64,000 bases of DNA, from the NCBI RefSeq assembly GCF_019175285.1, contig NC_056526.1, forward strand, positions 7,752,016 to 7,816,015. The letters are read 5' to 3'. The DNA is from Sceloporus undulatus. Its lineage: Eukaryota; Chordata; Lepidosauria; Squamata; Phrynosomatidae. Below are positions 62,543 to 64,000 of this stretch, one piece after another. Every line of letters begins with the position of its first letter. Within the stretch, counting starts at the first letter, position 1. The notes under the pieces were generated by a model, which saw only the letters and a program-made list of their open reading frames with translations, ran no database searches and was not told the DNA's origin. The position numbers were made by a program, and so were the translations under genes.

Positions 62543-64000
<1,458 letters not shown>

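Overview
The window is vertebrate nuclear DNA, most likely from a squamate reptile (a lizard, probably iguanian). The evidence is long introns with GT-AG boundaries, vertebrate protein-coding exons, and a repeat set typical of squamates: tRNA-derived SINEs ending in (ACAACA)n, a Sauria-type SINE, 5S-rRNA-derived SINEs, CR1, L2 and Bov-B LINEs, and many short DNA transposons, including copies I recognise as SPIN and OposCharlie1 (OC1) hAT elements. Gene names come from remembered vertebrate proteins, not from a search.

Layout: (1) 1-6.2 kb holds the last five coding exons of NUDT9 (+), a Nudix ADP-ribose pyrophosphatase whose 5' part lies outside the window; a 10-base N gap sits in its last intron. 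(2) 6.2-9.2 kb is intergenic. At 8.2-10.5 kb a GC-rich, CpG-rich block is framed by microsatellites and is the likely promoter and non-coding first exon of TWSG1. (3) TWSG1 (+), a secreted BMP-binding protein of 223 residues, has four coding exons at 15.08-35.23 kb separated by long repeat-rich introns. (4) 38-40 kb is intergenic and ends in a GC-rich minisatellite that runs into the PHF10 promoter. (5) PHF10 (+), the PBAF (SWI/SNF) subunit BAF45A, has twelve coding exons at 40.19-61.32 kb encoding 490 residues. (6) The C6orf120 orthologue (-), a single coding exon at 62.54-63.10 kb, lies tail to tail with PHF10. I see no bacterial-type operon, CRISPR array, rRNA gene or tRNA gene.

The genes do not form one pathway: ADP-ribose hydrolysis, extracellular BMP modulation, chromatin remodelling, and a small secreted protein. 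From memory, PHF10-C6orf120 is an old conserved pair, while NUDT9 and TWSG1 lie on other chromosomes in human, so this order is itself of interest. Most remaining sequence is transposon-derived, with several readable nested insertions. The most interesting host signal is that reading through PHF10 coding exon 9 into its 6.9-kb intron gives a seven-codon tail with a K-x-E-x-x-S-P motif, matching what I recall of the PHD-less PHF10-S isoforms.
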